Assembly (NCBI GenBank): GCA_963210315.1
Contig: OY723243.1
Location: forward strand, 2,542,001-2,606,000
Reading direction: 5' to 3'
Origin: Rhynchopus euleeides
Lineage: Eukaryota > Euglenozoa > Diplonemea > Diplonemida > Diplonemidae
DNA length: 64,000 nt
Shown here in pieces: positions 1 to 12,441 of the stretch (positions within the stretch are counted from its first letter, which is position 1; every line of letters begins with the position of its first letter). The position numbers and the translations under genes were made by a program. The notes beneath the pieces were generated by a model, which was not told the DNA's origin, ran no database searches, and saw only the letters and a list, made by a program, of their open reading frames with translations.

Positions 1-1
1 A

Positions 2-145
2 GAGGGGAGTTACGTCGAGACAGAGGAGGAACGCCAGAGGCGCGAGCAGATCACACAGAAGCTCACACAGAAGAAAGTGCCAGCTTTGACAGGTGTCGGC
101 CAGCAGGCCAAGAAGCGGCAGAAAGTACGCAACGCTTTCACATAG
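2..145 (+). CDS. C-terminal end of an unidentified protein (5' partial)
   Basis: One frame is open from the window edge to TAG at 143-145 and encodes about 47 residues rich in Glu, Gln, Arg and Lys (for example TEEERQRREQITQKL), which reads like the end of a charged helical protein. It has no recognisable domain. It is not in frame with the next gene through any plausible splice, so I treat it as the 3' end of a separate upstream gene on the same strand. It is too short to be sure. Confidence 0.4.
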   Translation, partial: EGSYVETEEERQRREQITQKLTQKKVPALTGVGQQAKKRQKVRNAFT

Positions 146-324
146 TGTACCCTTGCCCTGTATTCTTGCCCCCTACCCGTCAGCACTGCGGCCCATGGGT
201 TTGATTGTCCGACCGTGTCCAATTGAGAGGTGGATGGGTGAGACTTGACTGGCCTTGTGATAATATGACATTGTGTTGCTGTGTGTGTGTGTGTTGTTCG
301 CTGCCGTTGTGCCTCCTCATCCAC

Positions 325-326
325 AG
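325..326 (+). promoter_or_regulatory. Predicted SL trans-splice acceptor of the WD40 gene
   Basis: A TG/pyrimidine-rich stretch ends in CATCCACAG, 32 nt before the ATG at 359. No convincing upstream donor gives an in-frame exon. The trans-splicing role is inferred. Confidence 0.45.
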
Positions 327-358
327 CCAGGTCAGAAGGGCCTGCCCTTCGGTCGACA

Positions 359-2728
359 ATGGGTGCCGGCAGCAGTGCGCAGTCTGTCCAGGAGCACCTG
401 GACAAGCAAGAGGAATGCATCAAGAAGATCCAAGCAGTGTTCACTCGTGATGGCGTCGCACTGGCCCTCGGTGGTGGCAGCCCTGGCGGGCCTGGTGGGT
501 ACCAGGAGGGGGACCCTGAGGAGGGGTCAAGCGAATGCAGTGATTACGAGGACGAAAAAGAGCTGGCGCGTGCCATCCTGCACCGGGAAGCTGTTCTTGA
601 GGAAACTCCACACCCCCCTCCCAGCGATGACAGCAACGAGAAGGACTACGTCTGGTCACCACCGACTGCTGAAGAGAGCGAATCCTTGAAATACACTAAG
701 CCGTGGCTGCTGTCGACGGTGCCTCCGACAGACTGGGAGTTTAACAAGCCCGAAAGGGATGAGACCCCAGATGCAAGCCTTGAGCTTGAATACGTCTATG
801 GGTACCGCACGCGTTGCTGCCGTAACACGTTGCGGTGGGTGAGCGACACCAAGGCTGTGTACTTCGCGGCGAAAATGGGTATCGTTCATGACTTTGCTAC
901 CAACACGCAGCAGTTCTTCAGGGGCCACTCGGACAACATTGTGTCCCTTGACTTCGACGCGAAGCGCAAGATCGTCGCCACAGGTCAGCAAGGCATTGCG
1001 CTGATCTGCGTGTGGGATGTTGAGACGCAGAAGCAGCTTGCGAAGCTCGGTGGGTTCCACAAGAAAGCAGTTGTGTCCCTGAGCTTCAGCGACAACGGCA
1101 AGTACCTCGCGTCTGTTGGACTCGATGACCACCACATTGTCGCCATCTACGACTGGGAGGCTGGTGCCAAGCTGTGCCAAGCCGAGCTTGGCCCGAGGAG
1201 AGCTCTGGGTGTGCGTTTCCAGCCGGGCTCCAACGCATCGCTCGTCACGGTGGGGGTCAAGCACCTTGCATTCTGGTCGCTGGAGAACAATGTCTTGCTG
1301 AAGAAGGAAGCCAAGCTTGGGAAGCGGGGCAAGAACCAGGTGTTCCTCGACTCGTCGACTCTCTCGGGCAACGTCATTGTCAGCACAGCAGGGGGCGAGC
1401 TGTACCGCTTCGATGGGGAGGGGCGCTTGATGGTATGTGACGTGCAGCTTTCACTTGACATCCACCCACCACAGGACATCTGTTATGCACACAACGGCAG
1501 CATTGCGTCCCTCACGAAATACGGCGAGTACTTGATATCCGGAGGGCACGACGGATACGTGTGTGTCTGGGACAGTCACTTCGTGCGGGTGGGCTCTGTG
1601 GTGATGAACGAGAAGGGGGTTGTGAAGAACAGTGTGCGCAGCCTGGACGTGCATGGGGATGAGCTCCTTGTTGGGTGTGTCACGAGCAGCATGTACACCA
1701 TCAACCTCCCGAACAAGACAAAGAAGCACCTGATCTCCTACCACTGCGGGGACCTGTCGGCGAAGCAGCGCTATGGCGAGCTGTGGGCCGTCACAGAAGA
1801 CCCTCTTGGGCCACGGTTTGCCACTGTGTGCGACGACGCAATGCTGCGTGTGTGGGACAGCGACTCGCACGAGTGCCTCCACAGTCGGAGCATTAGTGTG
1901 GAGAATGCTGGCGGCCCCGCACGGTCGTTGTGCTGGTCGCCTGATGGGCAGTGGATTGCCTGCGGCTTCCTGCAGGGGTCCATCGCTCTTTTCAACGCCA
2001 AGTCTGATTTCTGTGAAGAGTTCCGCATCAAGTACCGGAAGCGCCGCATCCAGGTGATCCGGTTCTCGCCCTGCAGCAAGTACCTTGCTGTGGGTGGGGC
2101 AGACAACGTGGTCGACGTCTACAGCTCTGACGGGTTCCAGAGGCTCTGTGAGTGCAAGGGAAGCACCTCTGTGATTCTGAGTATCGACTGGTCACATGAC
2201 TCGAAGTACTTGAATGTCTCGACGCAGGTATGCGCATATGCCGGTGCCACTTGACACACCTTTGCACCCTCAGGACTACTTCTTGAAGTTCTTTTCCATC
2301 CCGGACGGCGCATGTGTCGACTGCATGGAGACGAGAGACTGCCAGTGGGCCACACAGACATCATTCCTGGGCTGGACTGTGCAGGGCATCTGGGGAAAGT
2401 CGTCGGACGGGTCGGACATCAACTCGCTGAGCAAGTCACACGGCGGAGGCCTTCTTGCCACTGCAGACCAGTACGGCGAGGTCAACCTGTTCCGGCATCC
2501 GTGTATCGGGTCTGGGTTGGACCGGGATGGCGCATTGAAGCGGCGCCCTGGCAGTGTTGCAACGTATGTTTCATTATATCAGGGCTCACCACCAACCAAA
2601 CCCACCACAGGAGCGGGCAGGCACAGGTCACTAACGTGGCCTGGCACTGCAAGGACACACGGCTCTGGACATCTGGCGGGGAGGACATGACTGTCTTCCA
2701 GTGGATTATCGGTCCCAGGGCCAAATGA
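359..2728 (+). CDS. EMAP/EML-like HELP-WD40 microtubule-associated protein
   Basis: Exons 359-2227, 2274-2563 and 2611-2728 encode 758 aa. Both introns (46 and 47 nt) begin GTATG and end CAG, and splicing keeps one frame through to a WD-type ending (VAWHCKDTRLWTSGGED). A HELP-like motif (LELEYVYGYR...VYFAAKMG, about aa 142-184) precedes WD repeats that fill the rest, as in echinoderm microtubule-associated protein-like proteins, which bind tubulin through tandem beta-propellers. The N-terminus is acidic and disordered. The chosen start gives MGAGSSAQS, a candidate N-myristoylation signal, and follows the predicted acceptor; an ATG in a longer upstream reading lies before that acceptor and was not used. 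The family call rests on the HELP motif and WD pattern; microtubule binding and myristoylation are inferred. Confidence 0.85.
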
Positions 2729-4338
2729 CGTCATCCACACAGGCAGTATCCACTTCTTCAGTTTGGTCCCGCTCTCCCTTATCGTCCCCTCTATTCATGT
2801 AATGTTATTCTACACGTATGCACTCGTCTCCACGACCTGCGAACAAAGGAGGAGCACGCTGGGGCCTCTGGGTCTGGCGGATCTGTGCGGTCTGCCTTGT
2901 GCCAGCAGCTTATGCAAAGAAAATCGGGCTTCTGTGGCCTTGTGCGCAAATCCGGCTGCCACCGCACTGTGCTCGTCTGGTGAGGGTTTGTTCTCCAGGC
3001 TCACCAGATGCAGCAGGCAAGAGGCCCCAGGATACAATCAAGGTTCGCCCCCTCCCAAGCTGCCCTCTTTCGAAAATGACAAAGGCGTGTTGTTGAAAAA
3101 CATGCTTTGGCAGGCGTTCCCCAAAGGGACTCGGCTCGATACCCCCCCAGAGGCAAAAGGGTATTGGGGGTTCCTACAAATCAGGGGGGCCCTCACGCAA
3201 CCACCTGCAACACACTCTCTCCCTGTCTTCCCTCCAGCACCTACACGAAGCGTTGAGCGTTGAGTACCTTGCCCTTCAGTTCGTGCGCTCAGGATGTGAT
3301 CCGAGCTGGGGCCGTGGGTGTGGGAGGGAGTGGCCTCCCCTCCACAACCACAACCTGGCCTTCCTTGAACACAAATCTCTGGACAAAGCACTCTTTGATG
3401 ATTGACAAGAGGTGGGAAACTTCATCGACCCTGAATGCAGGAGGTTGTGCAACAGCTGACAGAGGCTGGAGGTTTAGTGATACATGCGTACTTTGAGTCT
3501 CTCCAGTGCTGTTTTTCTGTCGCACTTTCCGAAGCATTTTCCGCGGGGTCACCCATAATACGCATGCATGGGTGGACACGACGGTGACACAAAGGTGTTC
3601 CGACCCAGCCCCCCAGTGTGGAGGCCAGAATATCATCGCCAAGACCCTCACAATCCTTCTGCCCCTGTCTTGTATATGTGACAGCTCCCGTTGAAAGAAC
3701 GCGGCAGCTGTCACTATTCTGTTGGGAAGGGTTGGGCAGCAGGGGTGGCAATACACATTGTGTTGTGAGTGAAACCCCCCGCCCCAGCTTCTGTTCTGTG
3801 GAATCATCAGCATGTTGAAAGAAAAAGAAAGGGCAGGGGCGGGGTGCGATAATGGTCCTGTTATGTGTGCAAATAGTCGCGCCTCCCTTGGGCAGCCCTT
3901 CCCCTCCCCCACTCCTGTACACGAGAACGGATGTCGGTAGGTCTTCAGTATCGGCGGCGGAACATACCCGGGCCTCCACCCCACCCCACCCGCGACTAAG
4001 TGTCAATCTTCAGGGCACTGCAACGTGCCCTCCATGGTGTGTCGCACTCTCAGGCAGTTCAGGAGGGGTTCATTTCAGCAGTGCTCCAGATAAGTCGAGC
4101 CGCTGTTGTGCCTGCAGCTGCTGGGCTCTGAATTCCTTTGAGCCCTTCTGCCCCTCACTGTGTGCTGATTTATACTGCAGCAGGGCTCCTTGTCAGTGTC
4201 AAAATGATAGCTCGTCATCAGGTTGTGGGAGGTTGCTTTTGTTCTTTGCCCGGATTTGGCGCCCAAAAATCAGCAGTAAGGCCTGTCTTTCTCCCTTGCT
4301 GCTCTGAGGCTTGGTCTGTGATCACCATCCACCGAGGC
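2729..4338. other. Intergenic region, no supported gene
   Basis: About 1.6 kb of 3' flank of the WD40 gene and upstream sequence of the next. Open frames here are short, compositionally random and without motifs. I see no RNA gene or repeat. Confidence 0.6.
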
Positions 4339-4363
4339 AGGCACTCACCATCCGGAGGCCATC

Positions 4364-5360
4364 ATGATGAAATCAGTTCTGTTCCTCTGTGCCGTGGCGC
4401 CCTGCCTGCAGGTATGTCTTTTCGGGTTTCCGGGTGTTGCTTTGCCGCAAATGCTCTGTCCCTGTTGAGCACGCCCACACACACAGGTCGCTGGCGCTGT
4501 CGATTGCTCCACGATTGTTGTCACACAAGGGACGAGATGTGAGTCCGGCAACAGCCTGATCAGCGAAGCTGACGCGACAATGTGCCAGGCGGCTCTCTGC
4601 ACGTTGCTGTCTTCGCAATACACCTGGGCGAAGCTGCAGATCAGCAGCACGAACCAGGCATTTGTGGGTCCCGGCTACGCGGCGACGTGCGGGCTGCTGC
4701 CCTGGGATGGTCTCACTCTCGGCGAGAGTCTGTGCGCCCCACCTTCACCTTCACCCTACCCCACCCCGACTGCCCCAACTTTTAACTGCTGGAAGCTGTC
4801 CGTGGCTTCCGGCAGCTGCCCTGACGGTCTTGCTCTCGCGACCCCTGATGTGGTGTTCGGATGCGTGGCGGAGCGTGTGCAGTAGACTTGACACATGGCA
4901 GATGGTGGGGTACGCCTCCCCTAACATGGCTTTCATTGGGAGCGGCTACGACGCGACGTGCGGCGTGCAGTCGTACTACGGCACACCTGGGGACGTTATC
5001 TGCGCAGCGCCCGGCGCCGCGCCGCCACAGGCTGCGGACTGCTCGCAGCTTTGGATATCTCCCGGTAGTTGCCCTGATGGCCTTGCTCTCGCCACCCCTG
5101 AGATAGTCGCCGCATGCCAGGGGCAGCTATGTGCGACGCTTGGCAGCTCGGAGAAAGTGACGTACGCCGCCCCCAACATGGCTGTTGTCGGGAACAGCTA
5201 CTCCTCGACATGCGGCACGCAGTCGTACTCAAGTCCATCTCTCAGCGGCACGTACTCAGGTCCATCTGAGAAGGTTCTCTGCATGTCCGGCGCCGGTACT
5301 GACGGTGGTCTGGCCGCCGGTGGTGTCTTACTCGTCATCTTCTGCAGCCTCATGCAATGA
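4364..5360 (+). CDS. Secreted Cys-rich repeat protein with GPI-type C-terminus, apparently frameshifted
   Basis: Exon 1 (4364-4411) encodes a signal peptide (MMKSVLFLCAVAPCLQ). A 75-nt intron (4412-4486, GTATG...CACAG) joins in frame to exon 2. The mature part has three repeats of about 70 aa, marked by CPDGLALATP, then APNMA(F/V)(V/I)G and an A/STCG motif, each bounded by Cys; Pro-rich linkers separate them. The C-terminus (GGLAAGGVLLVIFCSLMQ) looks like a GPI-attachment signal. Repeats 1 and early 2 are in one frame, which hits a stop at 4883-4885; the rest of repeat 2 and repeat 3 continue in another frame from about 4875. Comparison with repeat 3 places the shift at about 4870-4885. This is a frameshift, a sequence error or a recent pseudogene. 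A predicted SL acceptor lies at 4339-4340. Function is unknown; a cell-surface role is inferred. Confidence 0.6.
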
Positions 5361-6088
5361 CCGAGGAAGGTGAAACACGAGGTGAGCGACGTCCCCGACT
5401 GACGGCGGACGACACTGTTGATTGCAAGTCTGGTCATTCAAAGATGCCCGCGAGCTCAACTGTAAAACTGAAGAATTTGTGAGCGCAGCTGGACATTGAG
5501 ACGCCAACACGCTTCTGACCTTACCTCCATGTGATGCAACCGCATCGAGTTGCATGCCGCCACACCACCACACCCGACAGCGCGTGTTTGGCGTGATCTC
5601 TGGGCCCCCGACACCTGTCGGTGTGCGAGTGTTCTTTTGAGCTTCCTGCCACTGTACGCAGATGAGAAATTTTGATTGTGCGCACCTGGCCCATGCGTGC
5701 ACTGCCAATAGTCTTTTGTTCCCATGACCTGATCCAGGTTGCATATCAACGGGTGTCTTCGCTCAGAAGTGAGTCGCCACACAGCAAAGAGACAGACTGA
5801 CAGACACAGAGCGAAGGCCCCAACAGGATGAGTTGCTCACAGGATGAATGATACGCATGTTTTCCCCCCGCCCTCCTCGTCATTGTGGCTCCACTGCCCT
5901 CGCAAGCACGGGTGATTCCCCAGGATGTTGGTTCTTGCGGGGCGACTGTTCATTTAGGTTCGTCTCCCAATTGTCGAGTGCTGTGTCAGGCTCATCGTGG
6001 CCAGCTCAACAGGTCCTCCGATCTCTGCTATTGCCACCACCGGCCTCTGTGCCGCCTGTTTTCTGTCATCGTCACCACCTATTTGCGC
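5361..6088. other. Intergenic region, nothing recognised
   Basis: Noncoding flank between the Cys-rich protein and the coiled-coil gene. It ends in a pyrimidine-rich tract leading to the acceptor AG at 6089-6090. Confidence 0.6.
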
Positions 6089-6090
6089 AG
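6089..6090 (+). promoter_or_regulatory. Predicted SL trans-splice acceptor of the coiled-coil gene
   Basis: A long C/T-rich run ends in TTTGCGCAG, 5 nt before the ATG at 6096. This acceptor decides the start, because the longer open frame beginning at 5997 would start upstream of it. Confidence 0.45.
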
Positions 6091-6095
6091 GGCTG

Positions 6096-7601
6096 ATGCC
6101 GACTCCTGTTGCCATCACCGCACTGCCGCCCCCAGCCCCCGATGGCGATCGCTGCCCCCCGAACCCGCGCCCGTCGTCTGAGTGCCTCGTAGTGTGCAAG
6201 CGCCAGGAGTGTGAGCTCAGAGACACACGTTCTGAGTGTGCCAGGCGCTTGCTGCATGCCGAGGAGGCGTACCAGCGAGACATCACTTCTCTGCGAACCA
6301 GCCACAACCGTGCTGCTGAGTCTGAGCGTGAGAGGTTCCGGGCAGAGCTCGCGGTGGTGACAGCGCATGCGGAGAAGGTCGTGCACGACAGGCAGCGGCA
6401 ATGCGACGAGAAGGAGGCCGCCCTGTCCCGACAGGTGCAGCAGATGGCACAGCAGCACACGACTGAGATTGCTGAGCTCCGCAGGGCTCTGGAGGCTGAG
6501 AAGTGCAGCGCCCTCGCGGAGGCTGAGTTGCAGCACACCGCCATGGCCGATGCCCTCGCCGACACAGCCCGCAGCAACGAAGCGGCGCGACATGTGTTTG
6601 ACGATCAAATCAGCAAACACGCGCAGGAAGTCGTCGCACTTCAGGGCCAGCAGAAGACCCAGCTTGCGAATGCGCGGCGCCGTGTTCTCAGCGAGGTGGA
6701 AGCGTCGCTGGCCTCCGAGGTGGAGCACCACGAAGCACTCTTCAAGGAGAAGGCGTCGCAGGTTGTGGAGCGCGCGGCGGCGGACGTCCGCAGCATGGAG
6801 GCGAAGCTGAAGGCCGAGCAGGAAGAGGCGAAACGCCTGCGACGCGAGCTTTCTGACAGGGATGCCCGCATCAGGCGTCTGCTGAATGAAGCTGCCGATC
6901 CCGAACAGGTCAGGCGGGACGAGCGTGAAAGAGTGATGGCAGCCACCCAGCGTGCACACGGCACCCTGACTGCGCAACACCACGAGGCGCTGTGCCTTCG
7001 GGATGAGAAGGTTGCTGCGGCGACCAGCGGGCTGCGCGACTCGATGCGTGAATGTGAAGAGCTGCGGATCGCACTGGAGAGGGCGAAGAAGCGCCACAAG
7101 GAGGAGCTCAGCCGTGTGGAGCGGGATGCTGTTGTGGCTGTTGAACGTGTGATGCGCGAGTCGGCCCAGCAGGTGGAGGCACAGCGGCAGCAGTGTGCTT
7201 CATTGCTGAAGGAGCTTGAAGGGAAGGAGTCGCGGATACACACCACGCTCACAGCCCTGGCATCCGCAGAGCATGTCGTGGATGAGGCTGCGGCACTCGA
7301 GAACACTCGTGCAGAGGAGGCGCATGCCTGCGCCCACCGCAATGAGGTGTTGCAGGCGCGCCTGCGCCAACTCGAGAGTGCAGCTGACAACCACCGCTGC
7401 TGCTCAGAAGAGTGCGAAGCTGCTGTTCTCAACGCACAGAAGGTTGTGCAGGGGGTCATAGCCTCCGTCGTGGGCCTCCTGCAGGTATGAACTGCCCTGG
7501 TGCCAAGCCACATCACACTGCCACAACAGGGAGGCGCGCAGCACCGCGAATGGGGGAACGGCGTGAAAGTAGGTGCTCTCGAGCTCCTTGGGGACCTTTA
7601 G
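6096..7601 (+). CDS. Long coiled-coil protein
   Basis: Exons 6096-7484 and 7530-7601 encode 486 aa. The 45-nt intron starts GTATG and ends ACAACAG; without splicing the frame would stop two codons into the intron. After a short Pro-rich leader, nearly the whole protein is Ala/Glu/Arg/Gln-rich heptad sequence (for example AEQEEAKRLRRELSDRDAR), predicting an extended coiled coil with scattered Cys. There is no enzymatic motif, signal peptide or membrane segment. Such proteins in flagellates are often cytoskeletal, flagellar or basal-body components, but nothing here fixes which. It lies between other + strand genes. Confidence 0.7.
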
Positions 7602-7725
7602 CGCACGCCTGCAGCGAGCTACCGCTTGCGCCTGGCGACTAGACTTGTATTAGAGAGATTAGCTGCAGGAGGATATTGTTGGCGTCCTTTTCTGCGGTCA
7701 TGCCTTAGTTGTTCCTTGTGCTTGC

Positions 7726-7727
7726 AG
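7726..7727 (+). promoter_or_regulatory. Predicted SL trans-splice acceptor of the phosphatase gene
   Basis: The tract TTGTTCCTTGTGCTTGCAG lies 40 nt before the ATG at 7768. A second AG follows closer to the ATG (GACAG), so the exact site is uncertain. Confidence 0.4.
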
Positions 7728-7767
7728 TGCATTCTAACACCACCGACCCTGACAGGCAGGCACAACA

Positions 7768-9445
7768 ATGACGACGCCTGCCGGGGAGCTCCCTTCCGGC
7801 GAGCCGCGGCGGGCACCGGGAGGTGTGTCGCGTGCAGAATTGGTTTTCAACAGGAAGGCGCTTGAGAAGGTGCAGCAGCATCACGCGCCGACAGTGGACA
7901 TCCCGTTGTCCCCGTCCCCCAACGGCACGCCGCATAGATCCCGCCACCAGGGGCGCAGCAAGTCGGGCGGCCCAGCGAAGAGGTTCCGGTCGGCACACAG
8001 CACGACGCCCACAGCAGCGAGGCGCTCCCTCACAGGCCGCAGTGGCAACACAACAGGGGCGACGCTTCCGTCCATCAACCCACCCACTTACACAGCCACC
8101 CCGCACATAGCAAAGTCAAATGGCTACGCGAGTGCGACGCGTCGGCCGACGGCACGGTCATCCGTCCCGCCCGCCTACATCCGCTCACGCTCCCGCAACA
8201 GCACGTCAGTGTCGCAGCTGGCACGAGCCGACGCTGCTGTTGTAAGCGACCCTCTCATCACCGCCACGCGCACAGCCACCTACAACCCCAGCGCCCCCGC
8301 AACCTCTGCTGCAGTGTTCACTTCGAAGCAGAAGGAGAAGACTACATCCGTCCGCCGCAGCCGCACTGCAGAGCTCCCACAGATGGCTTCCCAGCAGCGC
8401 GTCCTGAAGCAGGCCGCAGGTGCCCCTGCAGCCAGCGGCGCTGCAGCCCCGGGTACATGCGACACCACAGGGGGTGTGGGGTGGACCGTGGACCGTGCAG
8501 GCATGTCACGTGGCAAAGGCAACAAGCTGCAGTGGTTTGGGCCGCCAGGCGAGGTGGTCCCAGGCCTGTGGGTGGGTTCCATGGAGCATGCCTCCCCGAA
8601 GTACGTCGACGAGGCAGGCTTCACCACAATCTTCTCCATCATGCGGTACAGCGTGTTCGGCGGCCCGCCTGTATACCCAGAGAAGGTCGAATTCCACAAC
8701 TACCCTTTCTGCGACAACGGTACGGACATCATCCCCTTCTCTGAGATCGCCAACAAGATCCACGAGTCGCTCACACGGGGCATGAGGTATGGCTTGTCTT
8801 GGCTCTCCTCTTGACACTGCACTAACCAACACAGGGTGTTGGTGCACTGCAAGCAGGGCATCTCGCGGTCCGTTAGCTCCGTAATGGCGTACCTCTATCT
8901 CTTCCGCAACATGAAGTATGCCTCCTTCGATGCACCGCCCCCCACCCAACCCCACCCCTTGTTTTTGCTGGGAAGCGGGTGCCTCCCACGACTGTTGTGG
9001 GTAGTGGGGCCATCATGTCTTGTCCCACTGTACACCAGAGTCATCCCGGTGTGGCTGCCCTGGCTTGTCTGCCTGCCTCTCTCTGTTGCTAACACACCTA
9101 CCGTTGTGTGGCTAGTCCAACCCCACAACCCACACCCGCAGGTTCGAGCAGAGCCTTGCTGCCGTGCGCAGCGTGCGCCCAGCTGCGGCGCCGAAGTTCA
9201 TGTCCCAGCTGCGCCTGCTCATGGGGCGGGGAGGGGCCTGTGGGCAGGACCCCGAGCCCGCTGCGGCAGGCCAGGCGGTGCAGGGCACAGCAGCGCCTGT
9301 CATGCCGGAGGGCGACATCGCTGCTCCTGTCGATGCGCCGCGCAAAAAGTCGTCCCCTCTGATTGTTGAGGCCAACGAGACTCACGCTGTGTTGGTCCCC
9401 GTCAGCGACTTCGACGGTGACTCCAACAGCGTATCGGTTGCTTGA
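7768..9445 (+). CDS. Dual-specificity protein phosphatase with long basic N-terminus
   Basis: Exons 7768-8786, 8835-8915 and 9142-9445 encode 467 aa. The introns are 48 and 226 nt, both starting GTATG and ending CAG; the second is the longest cis-intron in the window. The first 250 residues are Ser/Thr/Arg/Ala-rich and probably disordered. The catalytic domain starts near PGLWVGSMEHASPKYVDEAG. It has a likely general-acid loop (PFCDNGTD) and, rebuilt across the first intron, the CX5R signature VHCKQGISRS, so it should dephosphorylate Tyr and/or Ser/Thr. The catalytic Cys sits just after the splice junction. The tail after FMSQLRLL is acidic. The family is clear; the substrate is unknown. Confidence 0.85.
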
Positions 9446-12332
9446 ATCTGTTATGCGGCTGTGCCCCCACACGCACAGTGTTAAGGCGGCACCTCCGTGC
9501 GTCGCAGCACCGGGTATCGGTGTGGGTGCTGCCTCAGTTTTATCCGTTTGTTCCGTTTTTTTTTGCAGCTGTTTCTGAAGCGTGTCTGGACAGCAGGCGG
9601 GCTGCACATGCGGTGTTTTCTGTTCTCTGCACGCCCACGCCTTGTGTGGGCACTTCTGTCATTATTTTTCGCTGTGATTCTTCCGGTTGATCCATCACCC
9701 CCCCCACAGCCTGTGCCCCCCGATCAGGTCTTTGCGTGCAAACCAATGCATTTCCCGTCCCTCGTGCAACCACACTATCTCACAACCACAGAGGGTGGGA
9801 TTGTTGGTTATTCCACGCACTCTCAGCGCAGGATTCACCCCACCAGCCAAACCTGCGCAAACCCGTGCGTTACACGAACCCCATCCCTTCAACAGGACGA
9901 AGGGCTTACCTATCGGTTGTCATTCTTCAGGGGCTTGTGGAAGCATCAAGGCACAACGGTACAACAAGAGTGGGTGCGATTGCCCCAGCACCGCCGAGCG
10001 GTGTTGTGATTTTGCAAACCCCAGGGGCAAAGCCACCGCGCACCCACAAGAGTGAGCGATACTCTTCGCCAGGTGCCATTGGATTCTGCTCTGATTTGCC
10101 GCGGGAAAATTCTGGTTTCGCCCTGGTTTCTCTGCCATGGAGTTCCCGAAGGCCTCTGAGCCTTCGAGACATCCCCACCCCTCTCCTGTGTATTCAATGC
10201 CCCACGATGGCGGTGGCAACCTACTTTCGGGGACTGCTGAGCCAGCATAGACCCCCCGAACGCACACTAAGCCCTGCTCTGTACTGTCATTTGTCTCATG
10301 GGGTGCTTGCGTGCTGTTCGTCAATACGTCTCCGTTTCAGATCTTCTCGGCGCTTAGATAGACCCACCCCCGTCACCCCACTCACACCCCATCCCCTCTC
10401 CTCCTGGTAGCTGGGGGTCAGAAGGACCGATTCCCACATCTCCAGCAGCTGCAATGCTGCCACTCCATCTCACGCCTCCTTTGCGTGTGCGGTGAGAAGA
10501 AGTGAGCTGTGTGCCTTACGGAAACTGGTCTTCAAATGGCACGGTTTTCAGACACAGTGTCACGGGGCGAGGGCCCCAGGGAACCCGTCACGCATGCCAG
10601 GCTAGGTCGAGATATTTAAAAATAAAGGCTGCCAGTTGACTTTCTTCGACTGTGTGGCCAGAAGAGCCCGCGGCAGCAGCCCCTCTCTCAGGGGCTGCTA
10701 AAAGCATGGCCCCAACAACATCGATCAAATTTGTTCAAAAACAAACCCCCCGTGGACCCTGGGTCATTCCAAGCACTCCGGGGCGGTAAAAATGCGGGGA
10801 GGGGGGAGCATTTGAGGTTATTCACCTCAGTGAGTGTCATGGCGATCTTCTTTCGGGTCGGGTGGGGCCTTCACCCTGTGTTAAAAGTGTGCCAGTGTGT
10901 GGCACCTATTCTGTTTGAGGGGGGAAGGGGGGGGGGTTTATTTTTTCTGCACATCGGGCTCCAAGCGAGGGCTCTCGTCACGTATTTTATTCCACATCGC
11001 CACCACCACCCCCCAGACCTCTTCTTCTGGGTGCTGTCGAGCAGCATTCTTCTGCGTGTGTGTGCCCTTCTTCCCTTCTCGATGTGGACCGCCCTGTTCT
11101 GCAGAGCACCGTCCCCCACCGCCACCCCCGCCCCGCTACCCTCTGCAGGGGCGGAGAGACAGGCTCTTCTGGCCACCGCTGACCTCACTCTTGTGGGGCG
11201 CCCAAACAGAGCAATTATGTCCTGCAGTACAGTGCATACGAACCTAGACGGCTTTGCTGAGGGGAGGCGGGCAGGCAACTGTCATCAACTGGACTGCGTA
11301 CGATTGGGTACGTTCACCCCCCCCCCCCCGTTCCGTTTTGAATGATTATTTGACAGCGTGCTGAGGTTGGGCCGTTTTGTCCAGTGTCCCAAATGGCAGC
11401 TGTGTTAAATTGTAGAACTGATTTCGATGATGCTGCCCCCTATTCTGTGTTTTAGATAATTCTCGTGTTGTGTTCACACCTCCGTTCACATGCGTGCGTC
11501 GTTTTCTAACCGAGTTAGCGAACTGGCATCGTATTGCGTCCACCGGTCCACAAGTACACAACACGAGAACCCGAGCCCGCTATCACACACCACATGCAAA
11601 CACATGCATGCACCGCATGTCCATCTGTGTTCCTGCATGAACCCACTCCCTCAGATCGCAGGGCAGCAAGGTGGAAGCACCGCATGAATGCAGGCGAGAA
11701 GGAATCACTGCGCTTTCGTTCGGCAGTGGGGAGGCAGGATGAGGCCGGGTGGGGTGAACCTTGTCGTGTTTCTTCAAGAGAGGCTTGCCAAGTCTTCGGG
11801 TCCGCCCTCGAAGACCCCGGCGGCCTCTCTTCTATTCTCCGACGCGGTTGGACTGTGAACGGGTCCGAGGTCGAGGCAAGGAACCTTGGGTGACATGAGA
11901 CAATTTCCGATCTGCTTGTTTGTTGCCCCGAAGACACAGCCGCATGGCGGCTTGTCCGATGTGAGCAGCATCCATAATATTATGTTCGAGTCTTTCCTGC
12001 CCATGGCTGCCCACAGCTTTCATCTAGGTAATGTTTTCCACCTCACCTTCAGGGCACGGTTCGTGCCGGGTTATATCGAGTTGTAAGGGTGAGGGGATCG
12101 CTGGGTGGGTGGGTGGGCGGGTGGGGGTTTCGGGCAGGGGGTTTCCTGCCTTATTTTGCTGGAAGCAACGCCTATCGGTTGTGCAGGCACTTGCTGACGT
12201 CGGGGTTTCAGAAGGGACTGTTCCTCTGAGCAACAAATCAGCTTTGCAACGGTGGGCAGAGCTGGCCAGCGGCAAATAGAACAGATGCCGAAGGTCCAAA
12301 AGGAGTGAAATCTGAAAAATATGGTTCCTATT
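9446..12332. other. Intergenic region, no supported gene
   Basis: Nearly 2.9 kb with only short motif-less open frames. It has poly-C and TG-rich stretches (about 10920-10940, 11318-11330) and GTGGGTGGGTGGGTGG near 12100. No tRNA-like or rRNA-like sequence was recognised by eye. Confidence 0.55.
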
Positions 12333-12441
12333 GGGGGCCCTCGCTACGAGTCACTGTGAGTCACGAGTCGTCAGTTGTCAGCCAAACATGGCTGACTTCT
12401 CACTTTTTCTCACTCAGTCACACTTGGTAGCGAGGGCCCCC
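12333..12441. mobile_element. Fold-back (MITE-like) element, copy A
   Basis: A 109-bp element with a perfect 15-bp terminal inverted repeat, GGGGGCCCTCGCTAC at the left and its complement at the right. ATT occurs on both sides (12330-12332 and 12442-12444) as a possible 3-bp target duplication. The interior holds direct and inverted GAGTCAC motifs. Related ends recur at 17190-17465 and 18196-18431. It is too small to code for anything. Confidence 0.65.

Noticed and set aside
2763-3263. 166-codon open frame after the WD40 gene
   Set aside because: No motif, mixed composition, and no acceptor in the expected position. More likely 3' flank.
10731-11345. 204-codon open frame between the phosphatase and the kinase
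   Set aside because: Composition is driven by poly-C, poly-G and poly-T runs, with no domain and no preceding acceptor. Not supported as a gene.
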